A stretch of DNA of 64,000 nt from Cytophagales bacterium (GTDB lineage Bacteria; Bacteroidota; Bacteroidia; Cytophagales; Bernardetiaceae). Both the position numbers and the translations under genes were made by a program. Position 1 is the stretch's first letter, and every line of letters starts with the position of its first letter. The notes beneath the pieces are model-generated. The model was not told the origin of the DNA, made no database searches, and saw only the letters and a list, made by a program, of their open reading frames with translations. Shown piece by piece: positions 42,325 through 51,969 of the stretch. The stretch lies in assembly GCA_013299045.1 (NCBI GenBank), contig JAAFJX010000002.1, positions 62,001-126,000 on the forward strand, written 5' to 3'.

Positions 42325-44600
42325 GACAAATCAACAAATTCAATTCAAAAGAAATATCTGATGATATTCTTATTAAATCTGTATGCGATTATTTCAACGA
42401 AATAAAAAATGATTCACTAAATCAATCTGATTTAAAATTTCTAAAATACATTTCTAATATTGCAGGAATACCTCATTATTTTGACATTTTAAATAGCCAA
42501 TTCAATCAAGAAATAGAAATTGAAGAATACAATTTAAACACTTTTTCCTCATTGCTTTATGAAAGCACTTTACACACAAATGAGAATTTAAAAGTCCATA
42601 AATATCAAATGAAAATTATGGATTTGTTTCAAATAGGGAAATTGAACAGATATTTTTTATCGGCAAGCACTTCGTTTGGTAAAACACATATCGTTTTTGA
42701 AATCATTAAGAAAATGAACTATGAAAACGTAGTTTTAATTTTTCCAACAATTGCGTTACTTTCTGAAAATCTAGAAAAATTAATATCCGATGACAACTAT
42801 AAGTATTTTAGAGAGAAATACAAAATTCATACTTTAAGCGAAGTCAGTGAATTTGAAGAAACCAATTTATTTATTTACACACCTGAACGATTTTTATCTT
42901 TCAAAGAAAAAAATCCAACTAGTATAACATTTAATTTCGCTTTTGTTGATGAGATTTATAAAATCGACAACGAATATTTGATTGATGAGGAAGTAAAAGA
43001 AAATGAAAGAGATCTTGCATATCGCTTATCTGTTTTTTATGCTTTAGAAAATAATGTTGATGTTCTATTAGCTGGTCCATATATAGATTTTTATGATTCT
43101 CAAAAAACAGGATACAATGGTTCATTTGACAAATTTCTTACTCAAAACGAAATTGAATTAATAAATTATAATCAGTATGAAATAGTAAGCAAATCATATG
43201 AAGACATTAAGTCTAAAAAGCATATTGAAGTTGATAAATTTCTAGAATTTGATTTTATTACCAATAAGAAGACAGATAGACTTATTGAGATAGTCAAAAA
43301 AATCAATGAAATCAATGAAAATACTATTGTTTATTGTTCAACAAGAAATTACTCGGAGACTTATGCTACAACACTTTTAGAATCAGATGTTTTCAATAAT
43401 CATTCTGATGATGATTATTCAGACTTTATAAAACATATATCTAAAAATTTTAGCATAGATTGGACAATAATAAAAGCATTACAAAAGGGAATTGGTGTTC
43501 ACCATGGTTTAATACCAAAATATATTCAAAAAGAGATTATATCATTATTTAATACAGGTCAATTAAAAGTTCTTTTATCAACAACTACAATTACAGAAGG
43601 CGTTAATACTTCTGCAAAAAACTTAATTGTACTTCATAGTAAAAAAGGAGATAAAGAACTTAAGAAATTTGATGCCAAAAATATTGCTGGAAGAGCAGGA
43701 CGGTTTTTATATCATTATTCAGGAAGAGTTATCGTTCTACAAAATGACTTTATGAAAGCAATTGAATCTGAACCAGAAGGAATAAAACACAAAAATTATG
43801 ATTTACAAGCACCAAAAGACGAAATAGATTTATTTTATTCAAAGGACGAGTTTCTTTCACAAGCCGACAAAAATAGAAAAACAGATATAAAAGCTGAACA
43901 AGAAAAAAGAGGAATTCCAGATGAAATATTCAACTTGTACAAAGTTGTAAGTAGACTTGATAAAATAACAATTTATGATGAAATCAAAAAATTATCGGCT
44001 TCTGAAATAGAATCAATAAATTCACTAATTAGGAAAATTCAATACAAAATGGATATTGACAATGATGGATTTCAAACCATTCTGAAAGTCATTTTTCCAA
44101 TTGTAAAAAGTGAAAAACTTAAATTCTTAATAACCGAAACAGATAAGAATGGACAATTTTCAATACTTACTCATTTACTACACTTTTATTTAGTGGGTGG
44201 GTTTATGAGTTCGGTAACTTTCAAAATTGCTCAAGGAAAAACAATTGACAAATCCATTTCTGAAACTGCCGAGTTTGTTTATAACACTTTAAAATATCAA
44301 GTTGTAAAGTATCTTGGAGTTTTTAATATCATGTTTCGTTTCATTCAATCCCAAAAGAATAATAAAACATTCGAAGATGTAACAGGAATTGACAGACTTT
44401 TAGTCAAACTTGAATATAATGCTTTGACAGATAAAGGAAGAATTGCAAGTGACTATGGAGTACCTTCAAGTGTTTTAGAATATTACGAGAATGTTGAAAA
44501 ATCAAAAGACATAAAAGCTAATTTTGACAATTACGAAATGAAAATATTTGACAGAATAGAAACAATTATTAACGGAACAGATAAAAGCACAAACACCTAA
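42291..44600 (+). CDS. hamB: Hachiman helicase HamB (SF2)
   Basis: 769 aa. Walker A is SASTSFGKTHIVFEII (about residues 123-138), motif II FAFVDEIYKI (about 218, DEIY in place of DEAD/H), and motif VI NIAGRAGRFLYHY (about 464), in the Ski2-like style; IGVHHGLIPKYIQKEI and LLSTTTITEGVN are the motif IV-V region. The C-terminal third is helical. As sensor of the two-gene defence system it translocates on DNA and releases HamA. The stop codon lies within ACCTAAC, the RYYYAAC-like end of the cassette, so nothing separates the gene from the recombination site. Confidence 0.88.
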   Translation: MDRIEETTNVLRQINKFNSKEISDDILIKSVCDYFNEIKNDSLNQSDLKFLKYISNIAGIPHYFDILNSQFNQEIEIEEYNLNTFSSLLYESTLHTNENLKVHKYQMKIMDLFQIGKLNRYFLSASTSFGKTHIVFEIIKKMNYENVVLIFPTIALLSENLEKLISDDNYKYFREKYKIHTLSEVSEFEETNLFIYTPERFLSFKEKNPTSITFNFAFVDEIYKIDNEYLIDEEVKENERDLAYRLSVFYALENNVDVLLAGPYIDFYDSQKTGYNGSFDKFLTQNEIELINYNQYEIVSKSYEDIKSKKHIEVDKFLEFDFITNKKTDRLIEIVKKINEINENTIVYCSTRNYSETYATTLLESDVFNNHSDDDYSDFIKHISKNFSIDWTIIKALQKGIGVHHGLIPKYIQKEIISLFNTGQLKVLLSTTTITEGVNTSAKNLIVLHSKKGDKELKKFDAKNIAGRAGRFLYHYSGRVIVLQNDFMKAIESEPEGIKHKNYDLQAPKDEIDLFYSKDEFLSQADKNRKTDIKAEQEKRGIPDEIFNLYKVVSRLDKITIYDEIKKLSASEIESINSLIRKIQYKMDIDNDGFQTILKVIFPIVKSEKLKFLITETDKNGQFSILTHLLHFYLVGGFMSSVTFKIAQGKTIDKSISETAEFVYNTLKYQVVKYLGVFNIMFRFIQSQKNNKTFEDVTGIDRLLVKLEYNALTDKGRIASDYGVPSSVLEYYENVEKSKDIKANFDNYEMKIFDRIETIINGTDKSTNT

Positions 44601-44611
44601 CATCGGTAACC

Positions 44612-44887
44612 GTTGCACAACTACGACAAAAATTCAAAAACCAAGAATTTCAAAAAATTTCGAGGGCTTAATATTGCGCTCTTGAGGGCATTAAATTATT
44701 GTTTTGCTGAAAAAACAAATACAACAGGGTCAATAGATTCCTGACCTTCTGTTCCGTAATAATGAGCAGTTTCTCTATAAATAAACTGTAAATCAAGTAC
44801 TTGTGCTAATTTGCGATAAAAATTATCTTTGGCATTTTTTTGCAGAATGAAATTAGTTTTGTGTTTTTGAAAAGCAAGTTGTGCAAC
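44612..44887 (-). mobile_element. Miniature element B, copy 5
   Basis: 276 bp with intact GTTGCACAACT/AGTTGTGCAAC ends, preceded by ACCTAACATCGGTAACC. Right of it, AAGCACAGGGGCTT begins like the other sites, but no arm or GTTRRRY follows. This may therefore be the end of the cassette array. Confidence 0.8.
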
Positions 44888-44977
44888 AAGCACAGGGGCT
44901 TACAAACGGGATTTAAGTCAAATTTATTACTTTATACTCTTTCCCGAAAACTAGAGGCTGTTTCGTGTTTTAGGTTA

Positions 44978-45006
44978 TTGTTTTCAATAAAAAAAATCTA
45001 CTTTTG
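44978..45006 (+). promoter_or_regulatory. Promoter of the tubulin-like gene
   Basis: TTG (44978-44980) and TACTTTTG (44999-45006), 18 nt apart, fit the Bacteroidota pattern. The start codon is at 45088. Confidence 0.6.
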
Positions 45007-45087
45007 AGACAGAAGCCCACAGGCTCGCTTGCATTCTTTGTCTGTATTTTTTATGTTTGCGGGAACTATCAGAAAAAAATACGCAGC

Positions 45088-46707
45088 ATGAAACTTTTTG
45101 TTATTGGCATAGGTGGTACGGGTATGCGCTGTTTGGAGTCTTTGGTGCAGCTTTGCGCTATTGGCATGGCCAACAACGCCGAAATCAATATTCTGTCTTT
45201 GGACACAGACACCAACAACGGTAATAAAAACCGTTCGGAAACCCTCATTGACACCTACATCAAGCTAAAAAAAGACCGCAATAACCAGCAAGTTTCGCTA
45301 GGCGAAGGCTTTTTTAGTGCCAAGCTCAATTTTTATCGCTTTGCGCCCAACTACTCCAAAGGACACAAAAACTTCAATCAGGTGTGCGGCATTGGCCAAG
45401 CTATGAGCAAGGAAGTGAACCAATTGAATGAATCTTTGGCCGAACTACTTTTTGACAAAGACACCCGCTCTTTTGACCTTGAGCATGGCTATCGTGCCCA
45501 GACACACATTGGCTCTTACCTCATTTATAACGCCATCAGGGACGAAATTCGCAGCATACACCGCGGCGGAAAAGCCCAACAGCCCTACGACATCATGAGT
45601 TTTTTGAGCAGGCTCCGCGACGCTGCCCAAGAAACCGACAACGAAGTGCGTGTTTTTATGATGGGCTCCGTTTTTGGCGGAACGGGTGCTTCGGCCATTC
45701 CTATCTTGCCCAAAGCACTAGAAGATGCCCTCACGGAAATAGACCCTTCTGCTAAGTTTTCGGGCAGGATTTTGTATGGTGCTACGCTCCTGACCAACTA
45801 TTTTGGTTTCAATAAGCCCAAGGACGACCAGCTCAAGCAAGAAAAGGTGATTGCAGATGCCGATAAATTTGCCTTTAATTGCCAAGCCGCACTCACATTT
45901 TATGACGGCGATGCCACCATCCGCAAAACCTACAACCGTCTCTACATGATTGGCTGGCCACTCACGCTGGCGCAGTACAATAGCCACAACCACACCACCA
46001 TCACTGGCGGTTTGGAGCAAAAAAACCCTGCTCACGCGGTGGAGCTGCTATGCGCCTCTGCTGCCATTGACTTTTTGTTGGACAATCCTACTTCGGCAGA
46101 CAAGCACGAGTTTGTGTTCCGAAACGTAGAAGCACCTACCGATACAGCAGAGTTCAATTTTGCCGATTTCTTTGGCGCACCCACACGCAGGCTGGCTTTC
46201 ATGAACAATCTGACCACTTTTTATGCCTTATGTTTCCTCTTGCAAAATGAGCAGGAAGGTAGTATTGGTACTTTTGCCAAAATTTTGGCCAAAGAACACG
46301 GCATTATGGACTACCGCGACATTCCTGAAGAGGATATTCGTGCCCTAGACGATTTTGCGCGGCAATTTGCATTTAGTTACAACAGTGGTGGAGCGGTAGA
46401 ATTGGGCTGGCTCAGGCAGATTAGGGCAAGCCTGAACACCAACTTTTTGTTTGATGCCAGTACTTACCAAACAGACGCGAAAGTCCTCAAAAAAGCCAAC
46501 TGGGGGGCTGTGTTGCCTACTAAGGAGCATCATTTTGCCGAAAAGGGCATTTTTAGCGGCCCTAAGCCCTACGAAGAGTTTTTGAGCAAATTCAAAAAAG
46601 ACCCGGACGTACGAACAGGGGCGGACTTTAAGTCCTCAAAGCAAATAGAACGCCTCCTGAACCACCTCTACAAAACCCTCACTAAGCTGCATAAAATCAA
46701 GGTTTAG
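45088..46707 (+). CDS. Tubulin/FtsZ-like domain protein
   Basis: 539 aa from ATG 45088 (MKLFVIGIGGTGMRCLESLV). N-terminal GIGGTGMRC resembles the first nucleotide-binding loop and RVFMMGSVFGGTGASAIPI (about residues 190-208) the GGGTGS tubulin signature T4. This pattern is seen in the bacterial tubulin_2-like group, whose members are often encoded with VWA, ATPase or membrane partners. None is adjacent: a Crp-like gene lies on the other strand. The C-terminal 200 residues match nothing I know. It directly follows the Hachiman cassette, so a defence role is possible but only by association. Confidence 0.65.
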   Translation: MKLFVIGIGGTGMRCLESLVQLCAIGMANNAEINILSLDTDTNNGNKNRSETLIDTYIKLKKDRNNQQVSLGEGFFSAKLNFYRFAPNYSKGHKNFNQVCGIGQAMSKEVNQLNESLAELLFDKDTRSFDLEHGYRAQTHIGSYLIYNAIRDEIRSIHRGGKAQQPYDIMSFLSRLRDAAQETDNEVRVFMMGSVFGGTGASAIPILPKALEDALTEIDPSAKFSGRILYGATLLTNYFGFNKPKDDQLKQEKVIADADKFAFNCQAALTFYDGDATIRKTYNRLYMIGWPLTLAQYNSHNHTTITGGLEQKNPAHAVELLCASAAIDFLLDNPTSADKHEFVFRNVEAPTDTAEFNFADFFGAPTRRLAFMNNLTTFYALCFLLQNEQEGSIGTFAKILAKEHGIMDYRDIPEEDIRALDDFARQFAFSYNSGGAVELGWLRQIRASLNTNFLFDASTYQTDAKVLKKANWGAVLPTKEHHFAEKGIFSGPKPYEEFLSKFKKDPDVRTGADFKSSKQIERLLNHLYKTLTKLHKIKV

Positions 46708-46779
46708 GCTTTGGGGCACAGAGTGGACTATCTAAAAGATGTGGCTATGTTTTTTTTTAAAACAAGCTATGCACTGCGT

Positions 46780-47364
46780 CTAGAGCATATTTTTTTTCAT
46801 TTTGCTAAAAAATTCAGGAGTTACACCTATGTATGAGGCAATTTCTTTTTGAGGAAGGTAATCCACCACGTCTTGGTACTTCTGCCTAAAGTTAAGATAG
46901 CGCTGTTCAGCACTTAAACTAAGGCCGTCCAAAATGCGCCTCTGATGCGCCACCAAAGATTTTTCTAGAATAATTCTAAAAAAACGCTCAAATTTTGGCA
47001 CTTGGTAGTAAAGCGTTTCTTGGTCTTGTTTGGACAACAAAACAATGGAGGTTGGCATAAGAGCCTGTATGTTTAGAATAGCGCCATTCTGCGAAATAAG
47101 GCTGTACATATCCGCCATCCACCAGTCTGAAGGCGCAAAATGCAAAATGCGTTCAAACCCGTTCCTGTCCACCGTAAAACTCTTGAGGCAGCCGCTCAGA
47201 ACAAAGGCAGAATGCTTACAAATAGCGCCTTCTTTGAGCAAAAAAGCCTTATTTTTGAGCTTCTGGCTTTTGAGCAAAGAAACAAAATGCGTTTCTTCGC
47301 TTGCAGTCAGCGTAATGTGCTTGGCTATATTTTTTAGCAGCAAGGAAACATCTATATCAGGCAT
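46780..47364 (-). CDS. Crp/Fnr-family transcriptional regulator
   Basis: 194 aa. Cyclic-nucleotide-binding-like beta-roll in residues about 20-115 (LKEGAICKHSAFVLSGCLKS, then FAPSDWWMADMY) and a C-terminal winged helix (LPQKEIASYIGVTPEFFSKM, about 168-187). The cAMP-binding RxS signature is absent, as in most Bacteroidota members of this group, so the ligand is unclear. Confidence 0.85.
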   Translation of the reverse strand: MPDIDVSLLLKNIAKHITLTASEETHFVSLLKSQKLKNKAFLLKEGAICKHSAFVLSGCLKSFTVDRNGFERILHFAPSDWWMADMYSLISQNGAILNIQALMPTSIVLLSKQDQETLYYQVPKFERFFRIILEKSLVAHQRRILDGLSLSAEQRYLNFRQKYQDVVDYLPQKEIASYIGVTPEFFSKMKKNML

Positions 47365-47407
47365 AAAAACACTTCGGCTTTTTGATAAGAACGAACCAAT
47401 ATCTCAA

Positions 47408-48874
47408 CTAGTCGCGCGGGGTGGGTGCATATTTCAGAATGCCGTTGTACCATCTATCTTCCAAAAAGAGCAATTCTTGGCAGATGGCCTCAAAGTTTTT
47501 ACGGCCCTTGACGGTTTTAAACTGCGTTTTGGCCAAAGCGCGCAGGCAGTCTTGATAATCAAACTTGGCAATGACGTAGTCAAAACCGTATGGATTGGGA
47601 GACTTGGCAGCGGGTAGGCAGACTGTAATGGTTTGGAACTGATAATGTTTTTTTTGTCCTTGTTTGTCATAAACCATTTGCCCTTGAATATTGAGAATGC
47701 TTAAATCTTTGGCAGTAAAAAGGTCTTTTTTAGTTATTTTCTTAGGCTTAATTTCCTGACCATTGTCCTCTGTAATAGCTGTTTGGGGCTTGCGGCTCAT
47801 GCGCGCCTGCATTTCGGCATAAGAAATCTCTTTTTCGCCTATTTTGGCTTTCAATTGCTGCTTCTTAGCAGCATTTAACAATTTTTTGACCAGTTTGCCT
47901 TTGGCATACAAATGACTGTTTTGGGCGAGTTCTAGGTTCAGCTCCCACCTGAAATCATTTGAGACATTTCTGAATGGGCTTCCCGAAAGGCTAACTTCCG
48001 TGGCCATATATCCGCTATTGGGCAGTTCAACTTCCTGAACCGATGAATAAGACTGTCCGTTCAAAACTTGCTCTGCATTTTCAAACACTTTTTGGGTTGG
48101 CGAGCATACAAAAACATTGTTGGCCAGAGCTGCAAAATCGGAGTAACTGACATGGCCAATCAATTTGTTAAATTTATCTCCGTTGATGTAAAGCGTCATA
48201 GAAACAGGTGTATAATATTTTCCTGTTTTTTCTTCATTTAGCTTTAAAAGATAATAGTTTGGGTGCTTGGGAATCAGATGATTAATACTCTCAACAGGGG
48301 TAGAAAGAGCCATATCTTGATAGAGTTTGATGCGCCCTAATTGTGCGTTTTCAATCAGGAAACCCGCCATATCTTCTTGGGTTTGGGTGTCTAGGCGCAG
48401 GGCTTCGCCTAGGCTCATTTTATTGTTTTCCCAAACCATGTATAAAGATTTTTGACTTTTCGCAAAAACTTCCTTTGGGCTATAGCTGCCTATATATTCG
48501 GCATCGGTGTAGCGGTACTCACCTTGTTCATCTATGCTGGCGACTTGCTCCCAAAAGTACGTATAGACATGGCAAACTTCCCACTTGTCGCCTTTTTTCT
48601 GTTTTACCAATGCCAGATACGGTATAAATTGTTTAAAGTGTGCCAAATTTTTGAGGCGCTCTGTGCTTAAAGGCTGCTCTGCTCCGTTGTTTTTGAATAA
48701 ATTTTGAGGTGCATTGCCGCTCAAGGTATCTGTTATGAATCCATAGAGCTTATCCAGAGCGGCATTCTGTGGCTTGGTAAGGTCATAAACAGACAGTACG
48801 CAATCTTGGGCTTGTAGAGGCCAAACAAACAAATAAAGGGCTAAACCTAGAAATAGCGTTTTTTTCAAAGACAT
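47408..48874 (-). CDS. Secreted protein of unknown function
   Basis: 488 aa with a signal peptide (MSLKKTLFLGLALYLFVWPL, cut after QAQ). No catalytic motif is recognised. The segments GFLIENAQLGRIKLYQDMAL and FLEDRWYNGILKYAP faintly recall GldN-type gliding/T9SS proteins (a block about kIkAY-d, and a closing xRxFxxyI motif), but I would not assign this. It lies 43 bp upstream of the Crp-like gene start on the same strand order. Confidence 0.6.
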   Translation of the reverse strand: MSLKKTLFLGLALYLFVWPLQAQDCVLSVYDLTKPQNAALDKLYGFITDTLSGNAPQNLFKNNGAEQPLSTERLKNLAHFKQFIPYLALVKQKKGDKWEVCHVYTYFWEQVASIDEQGEYRYTDAEYIGSYSPKEVFAKSQKSLYMVWENNKMSLGEALRLDTQTQEDMAGFLIENAQLGRIKLYQDMALSTPVESINHLIPKHPNYYLLKLNEEKTGKYYTPVSMTLYINGDKFNKLIGHVSYSDFAALANNVFVCSPTQKVFENAEQVLNGQSYSSVQEVELPNSGYMATEVSLSGSPFRNVSNDFRWELNLELAQNSHLYAKGKLVKKLLNAAKKQQLKAKIGEKEISYAEMQARMSRKPQTAITEDNGQEIKPKKITKKDLFTAKDLSILNIQGQMVYDKQGQKKHYQFQTITVCLPAAKSPNPYGFDYVIAKFDYQDCLRALAKTQFKTVKGRKNFEAICQELLFLEDRWYNGILKYAPTPRD

Positions 48875-49083
48875 GACAAAAATTGTGGCTAGAGGATAAC
48901 GAGATAGGATTTTTTAGCGCATAACTTTTGTTTGTAACGAGAAAGATATGATTGAAGTTGGGAAAAATTTATACAAAAGTATAAAATACCGCTTAGGTCT
49001 TCTGCTAGTACTCTTCTTGAATATTCCTGATTGATGCGTTTTGTTATCTGAACATTACTTTTTTTGATGGCACTACAGTATTC

Positions 49084-49611
49084 CTACATAAAAACATCAA
49101 AGAGCCATGTAAACAACAACAAGATATTGAGAAGTTCTGGAAAAAATAAACCACACAAGGAGGTTATGATACCAAAAATCAATATCCCAAACGATATGCT
49201 TATCCACAACGATAGCGCCATGACAACACTCATTAGTAGCCCTATCCCTCCTAGAACCATTAACACACAGCCTATGCCAAACATGAGCGGGTCGCGTGGA
49301 ATGGAGGAGTCTGGCCCCCAGTCTTTTAAATTTGTTGTTTTCCTCTTAACCTTACTCAAACTTCTGGTCTTTTCGTCTTTTTGAGCCATTTTAGTTATTT
49401 TCTTTTCCAGTTTTCGGGCTACCACTTTTTCTGCCCAACTCAAAGATTTCTTAGAAGAATGGTGTTGCAATACCTCCTTGGATTGGGGTAGCTTGATAAC
49501 AGCAGATTGGGTTTCTAAGTCTTTATCAAATTTGGCCGCCTTGATGCTGTTTGTAGAAAAAAAAGCCAAAAAAAGAAAGCAAGTAGTGGTTTTAAAGAAA
49601 ATTTGTAGCAT
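49084..49611 (-). CDS. Small membrane protein, signal peptide plus two hydrophobic segments
   Basis: 175 aa. N-terminal signal (LQIFFKTTTCFLFLAFFSTN), a basic middle part of about 75 residues with many Lys and Arg, then FGIGCVLMVLGGIGLLMSVV and a second long hydrophobic stretch (ISFGILIFGIITSLCGLFFP). Genes of this plan are frequent in Bacteroidota and have no assigned role. Confidence 0.6.
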   Translation of the reverse strand: MLQIFFKTTTCFLFLAFFSTNSIKAAKFDKDLETQSAVIKLPQSKEVLQHHSSKKSLSWAEKVVARKLEKKITKMAQKDEKTRSLSKVKRKTTNLKDWGPDSSIPRDPLMFGIGCVLMVLGGIGLLMSVVMALSLWISISFGILIFGIITSLCGLFFPELLNILLLFTWLFDVFM

Positions 49612-49896
49612 AAGAGCCTTTAGTTTTTTTGTGTAATTAAGGTCAAAGATGCAACAATATGGCTAATAGTTGCTCAAAAGTTACTTTTATTTTATGAGCC
49701 CATTTGCCTTATAATTCAAAAAACCATAGAGCGGATATTTTTTGTTTGAGCGTATCCGAAAAATTGAAGAATAAACTCTCCTGCTCTTCAAAAGTCAATC
49801 AAAAAAGCTAAAATTTACTGCAAAAGCCCATGCCACTCATAAAAAAGCATTGATTTGCAAGGAAAAAAGCATAAATTTGTGGCCAAAAAAAGCATT

Positions 49897-51180
49897 ATGC
49901 GGAAAGTAGCATTTCATACATTGGGCTGTAAGTTGAACTTCTCCGAAACGTCTACCATCGTGCGGCAGTTCGAACAGCGCGGCTACCAAAAAGTGGAAGA
50001 GAATGAGCAACCAGACGTTTTTGTGCTGAATACCTGCTCCGTAACGGACAATGCTGATAAGAAATGCCGCCAGATTATTCGCCAGCTACACAGCCACTCT
50101 CCCAACGCTTATGTATTGGTCATAGGGTGCTACGCTCAGCTAAAACCGCAAGAAATAGCAGATATACCGGGCGTGAGTGCAGTTTTGGGCGCTGCCGAAA
50201 AGTTCCGTTTGTTTGACTTACTCAATGACTTTGAGAAGCAAAGCACCGTGCAGGTTTGCGCCAGCGAAATCTCTCAGGCCAATACATTTACCGCCGCTTA
50301 TTCTATTGCAGACCGCACCCGCACTTTTCTGAAAGTGCAAGACGGCTGCGATTACCACTGCTCTTTTTGCACCATTCCGTTGGCAAGAGGCAACAGCCGC
50401 AGCGACACTATTCCGAACGTTTTGAAAGCTGCTCAGAAAATAGCAGACTCTGGTGTTCACGAAATTGTGCTGACGGGAGTCAATACAGGAGATTTTGGGC
50501 TTATCGATGGAGAGCGAGTCGCTGACTTTTATCAACTCGTACAAGCCTTAGAAACCGAAACAAGCATAGAACGAATCAGAATTTCATCTATAGAGCCAAA
50601 TTTACTGACCGACGAGCTGATAGATTTTGTAGCACAGTCAAAAAGATTTGTCCCGCATTTTCATATCCCGTTGCAGTCTGGCTCAGACAAGATTCTCAAA
50701 TTCATGCGACGCAAGTACCTAACAGCCCTCTACCGAAGCCGTTTAGACCGTATCAAAGAACAAATGCCTAAGGCCTGTATAGGGGTAGATGTTATTGTGG
50801 GCTTCCCAAATGAAAGTGAAGAGGATTTTCAAGACACTTTTAATTTTTTACACGAATTACCTATTTCGTATTTGCACGTTTTTCCATATTCTGAACGCCC
50901 CAACACACGCGCAGCTGAGTTGCTCAATACTGTCAGCGCTGCTCAAAAAAAGCAGAGGGCTGCTATTTTGGGTAATTTATCACATAAAAAAAGAAGACTT
51001 TTTTATGAAGAAAACTTAGGCCAATCGGCTACTGTCCTATGGGAGACTGCACCCAAAGATGGTTTTCTAGAGGGTTTTACAGAAAATTATGTGCGTTTGC
51101 GCCATGCCTACAGCCCTGAATTACCCAACACGCTCCAAAAATTACAAATTACATCTTCCTTGCTTTACCCTATTGACTAA
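49897..51180 (+). CDS. mtaB: tRNA t6A37 methylthiotransferase MtaB
   Basis: 427 aa from ATG 49897 (MRKVAFHTLGCKLNFSET). The N-terminal UPF0004 domain has its cluster Cys residues in HTLGCKLN, LNTCSVTDNADKKCR and VIGCYAQ; the radical SAM motif is GCDYHCSFCTIPLARG (CxxxCxxC, about residue 148). A TRAM-like end follows (LYEENLGQSATVLWE). The HTLGCKLN opening distinguishes MtaB from MiaB and RimO. It adds a methylthio group to t6A at position 37 of tRNAs. Confidence 0.93.
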   Translation: MRKVAFHTLGCKLNFSETSTIVRQFEQRGYQKVEENEQPDVFVLNTCSVTDNADKKCRQIIRQLHSHSPNAYVLVIGCYAQLKPQEIADIPGVSAVLGAAEKFRLFDLLNDFEKQSTVQVCASEISQANTFTAAYSIADRTRTFLKVQDGCDYHCSFCTIPLARGNSRSDTIPNVLKAAQKIADSGVHEIVLTGVNTGDFGLIDGERVADFYQLVQALETETSIERIRISSIEPNLLTDELIDFVAQSKRFVPHFHIPLQSGSDKILKFMRRKYLTALYRSRLDRIKEQMPKACIGVDVIVGFPNESEEDFQDTFNFLHELPISYLHVFPYSERPNTRAAELLNTVSAAQKKQRAAILGNLSHKKRRLFYEENLGQSATVLWETAPKDGFLEGFTENYVRLRHAYSPELPNTLQKLQITSSLLYPID

Positions 51181-51204
51181 AACAGCTCAAAATCATTCTC
51201 GGCG

Positions 51205-51951
51205 ATGAAAGTAAGTGCATTATCTGTATTCCCTGTTAAATCTTTGGCGGGTGTGAGCGTGCTTAGCAGTTCGGTTACGCCGTTAGGTTTGCACAAAGAC
51301 CGCCGTTTGATGTTTGTGGACGAGCGCGGACGTTTTATAAGCCAACGTGAAATCCCACAAATGGCCTTGATTAAACCCGTGTTTGAGGATACCGCAAAGG
51401 ATGTACATTTGTTGAACAAACAACTCATTTTGCCGCTAAATGAAACTTATTGGCCGCTTTTAGGAGAGCGCACCGTAACGGTATGGGGCAGGCAGATGCA
51501 AGCCAACATCATTGCGGAAGGGCTTTCGTTATTCGGTTACGTCGTGGATTTGGTTTGGGTCAAGCCTGATGCTGAGCATAGCTTTGCGGATAGTCAGCCT
51601 ATCTTATTGATGACGCAAGAATCCTTTGATTTTTTTGCCCAAAGTGCCACTTGTGCAGTAGAAATCAAACGTTTTAGACCCAACATTATTCTGAAAAACA
51701 GCCAGGCTTGGGCTGAAGACCAATGGAAGCGCATCAGAATTGGCAACACAGACTATGAGGTGATTAAATCCTGTGCGCGCTGCCAACTCATCAACGTTCA
51801 CCAAGATACTGCCACCATGAACAAAGATGTACTCAAATCATTGGCGGCTATTCGCCTTCTAGACCAAAAAATAAAAATGGGCATACTCATCAAACCGCTT
51901 AGTCTTTATGCTACCCTACAGCTTGGCGATGTCTGTACCGTTTTAGAGTAG
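51205..51951 (+). CDS. MOSC-domain protein with N-terminal beta-barrel (mARC/YcbX-like)
   Basis: 248 aa. MOSC_N block: VSALSVFPVKSLAGVSVLSS then GLHKDRRLMFVDERGRFISQ (about residues 28-47). MOSC core: RFRPNIILKN (about 152) and VIKSCARCQLINVHQDTATM (about 188) with the conserved Cys that ligates the molybdenum cofactor. Such proteins reduce N-hydroxylated compounds in the mARC/YcbX group. It follows mtaB by 24 bp. Confidence 0.88.
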   Translation: MKVSALSVFPVKSLAGVSVLSSSVTPLGLHKDRRLMFVDERGRFISQREIPQMALIKPVFEDTAKDVHLLNKQLILPLNETYWPLLGERTVTVWGRQMQANIIAEGLSLFGYVVDLVWVKPDAEHSFADSQPILLMTQESFDFFAQSATCAVEIKRFRPNIILKNSQAWAEDQWKRIRIGNTDYEVIKSCARCQLINVHQDTATMNKDVLKSLAAIRLLDQKIKMGILIKPLSLYATLQLGDVCTVLE

Positions 51952-51969
51952 GGGAGTTGTTGTGTTATC

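Noticed and set aside
47408-48874. Firm assignment as GldN
   Set aside because: Only two short stretches recall GldN, and no other gld gene is adjacent.
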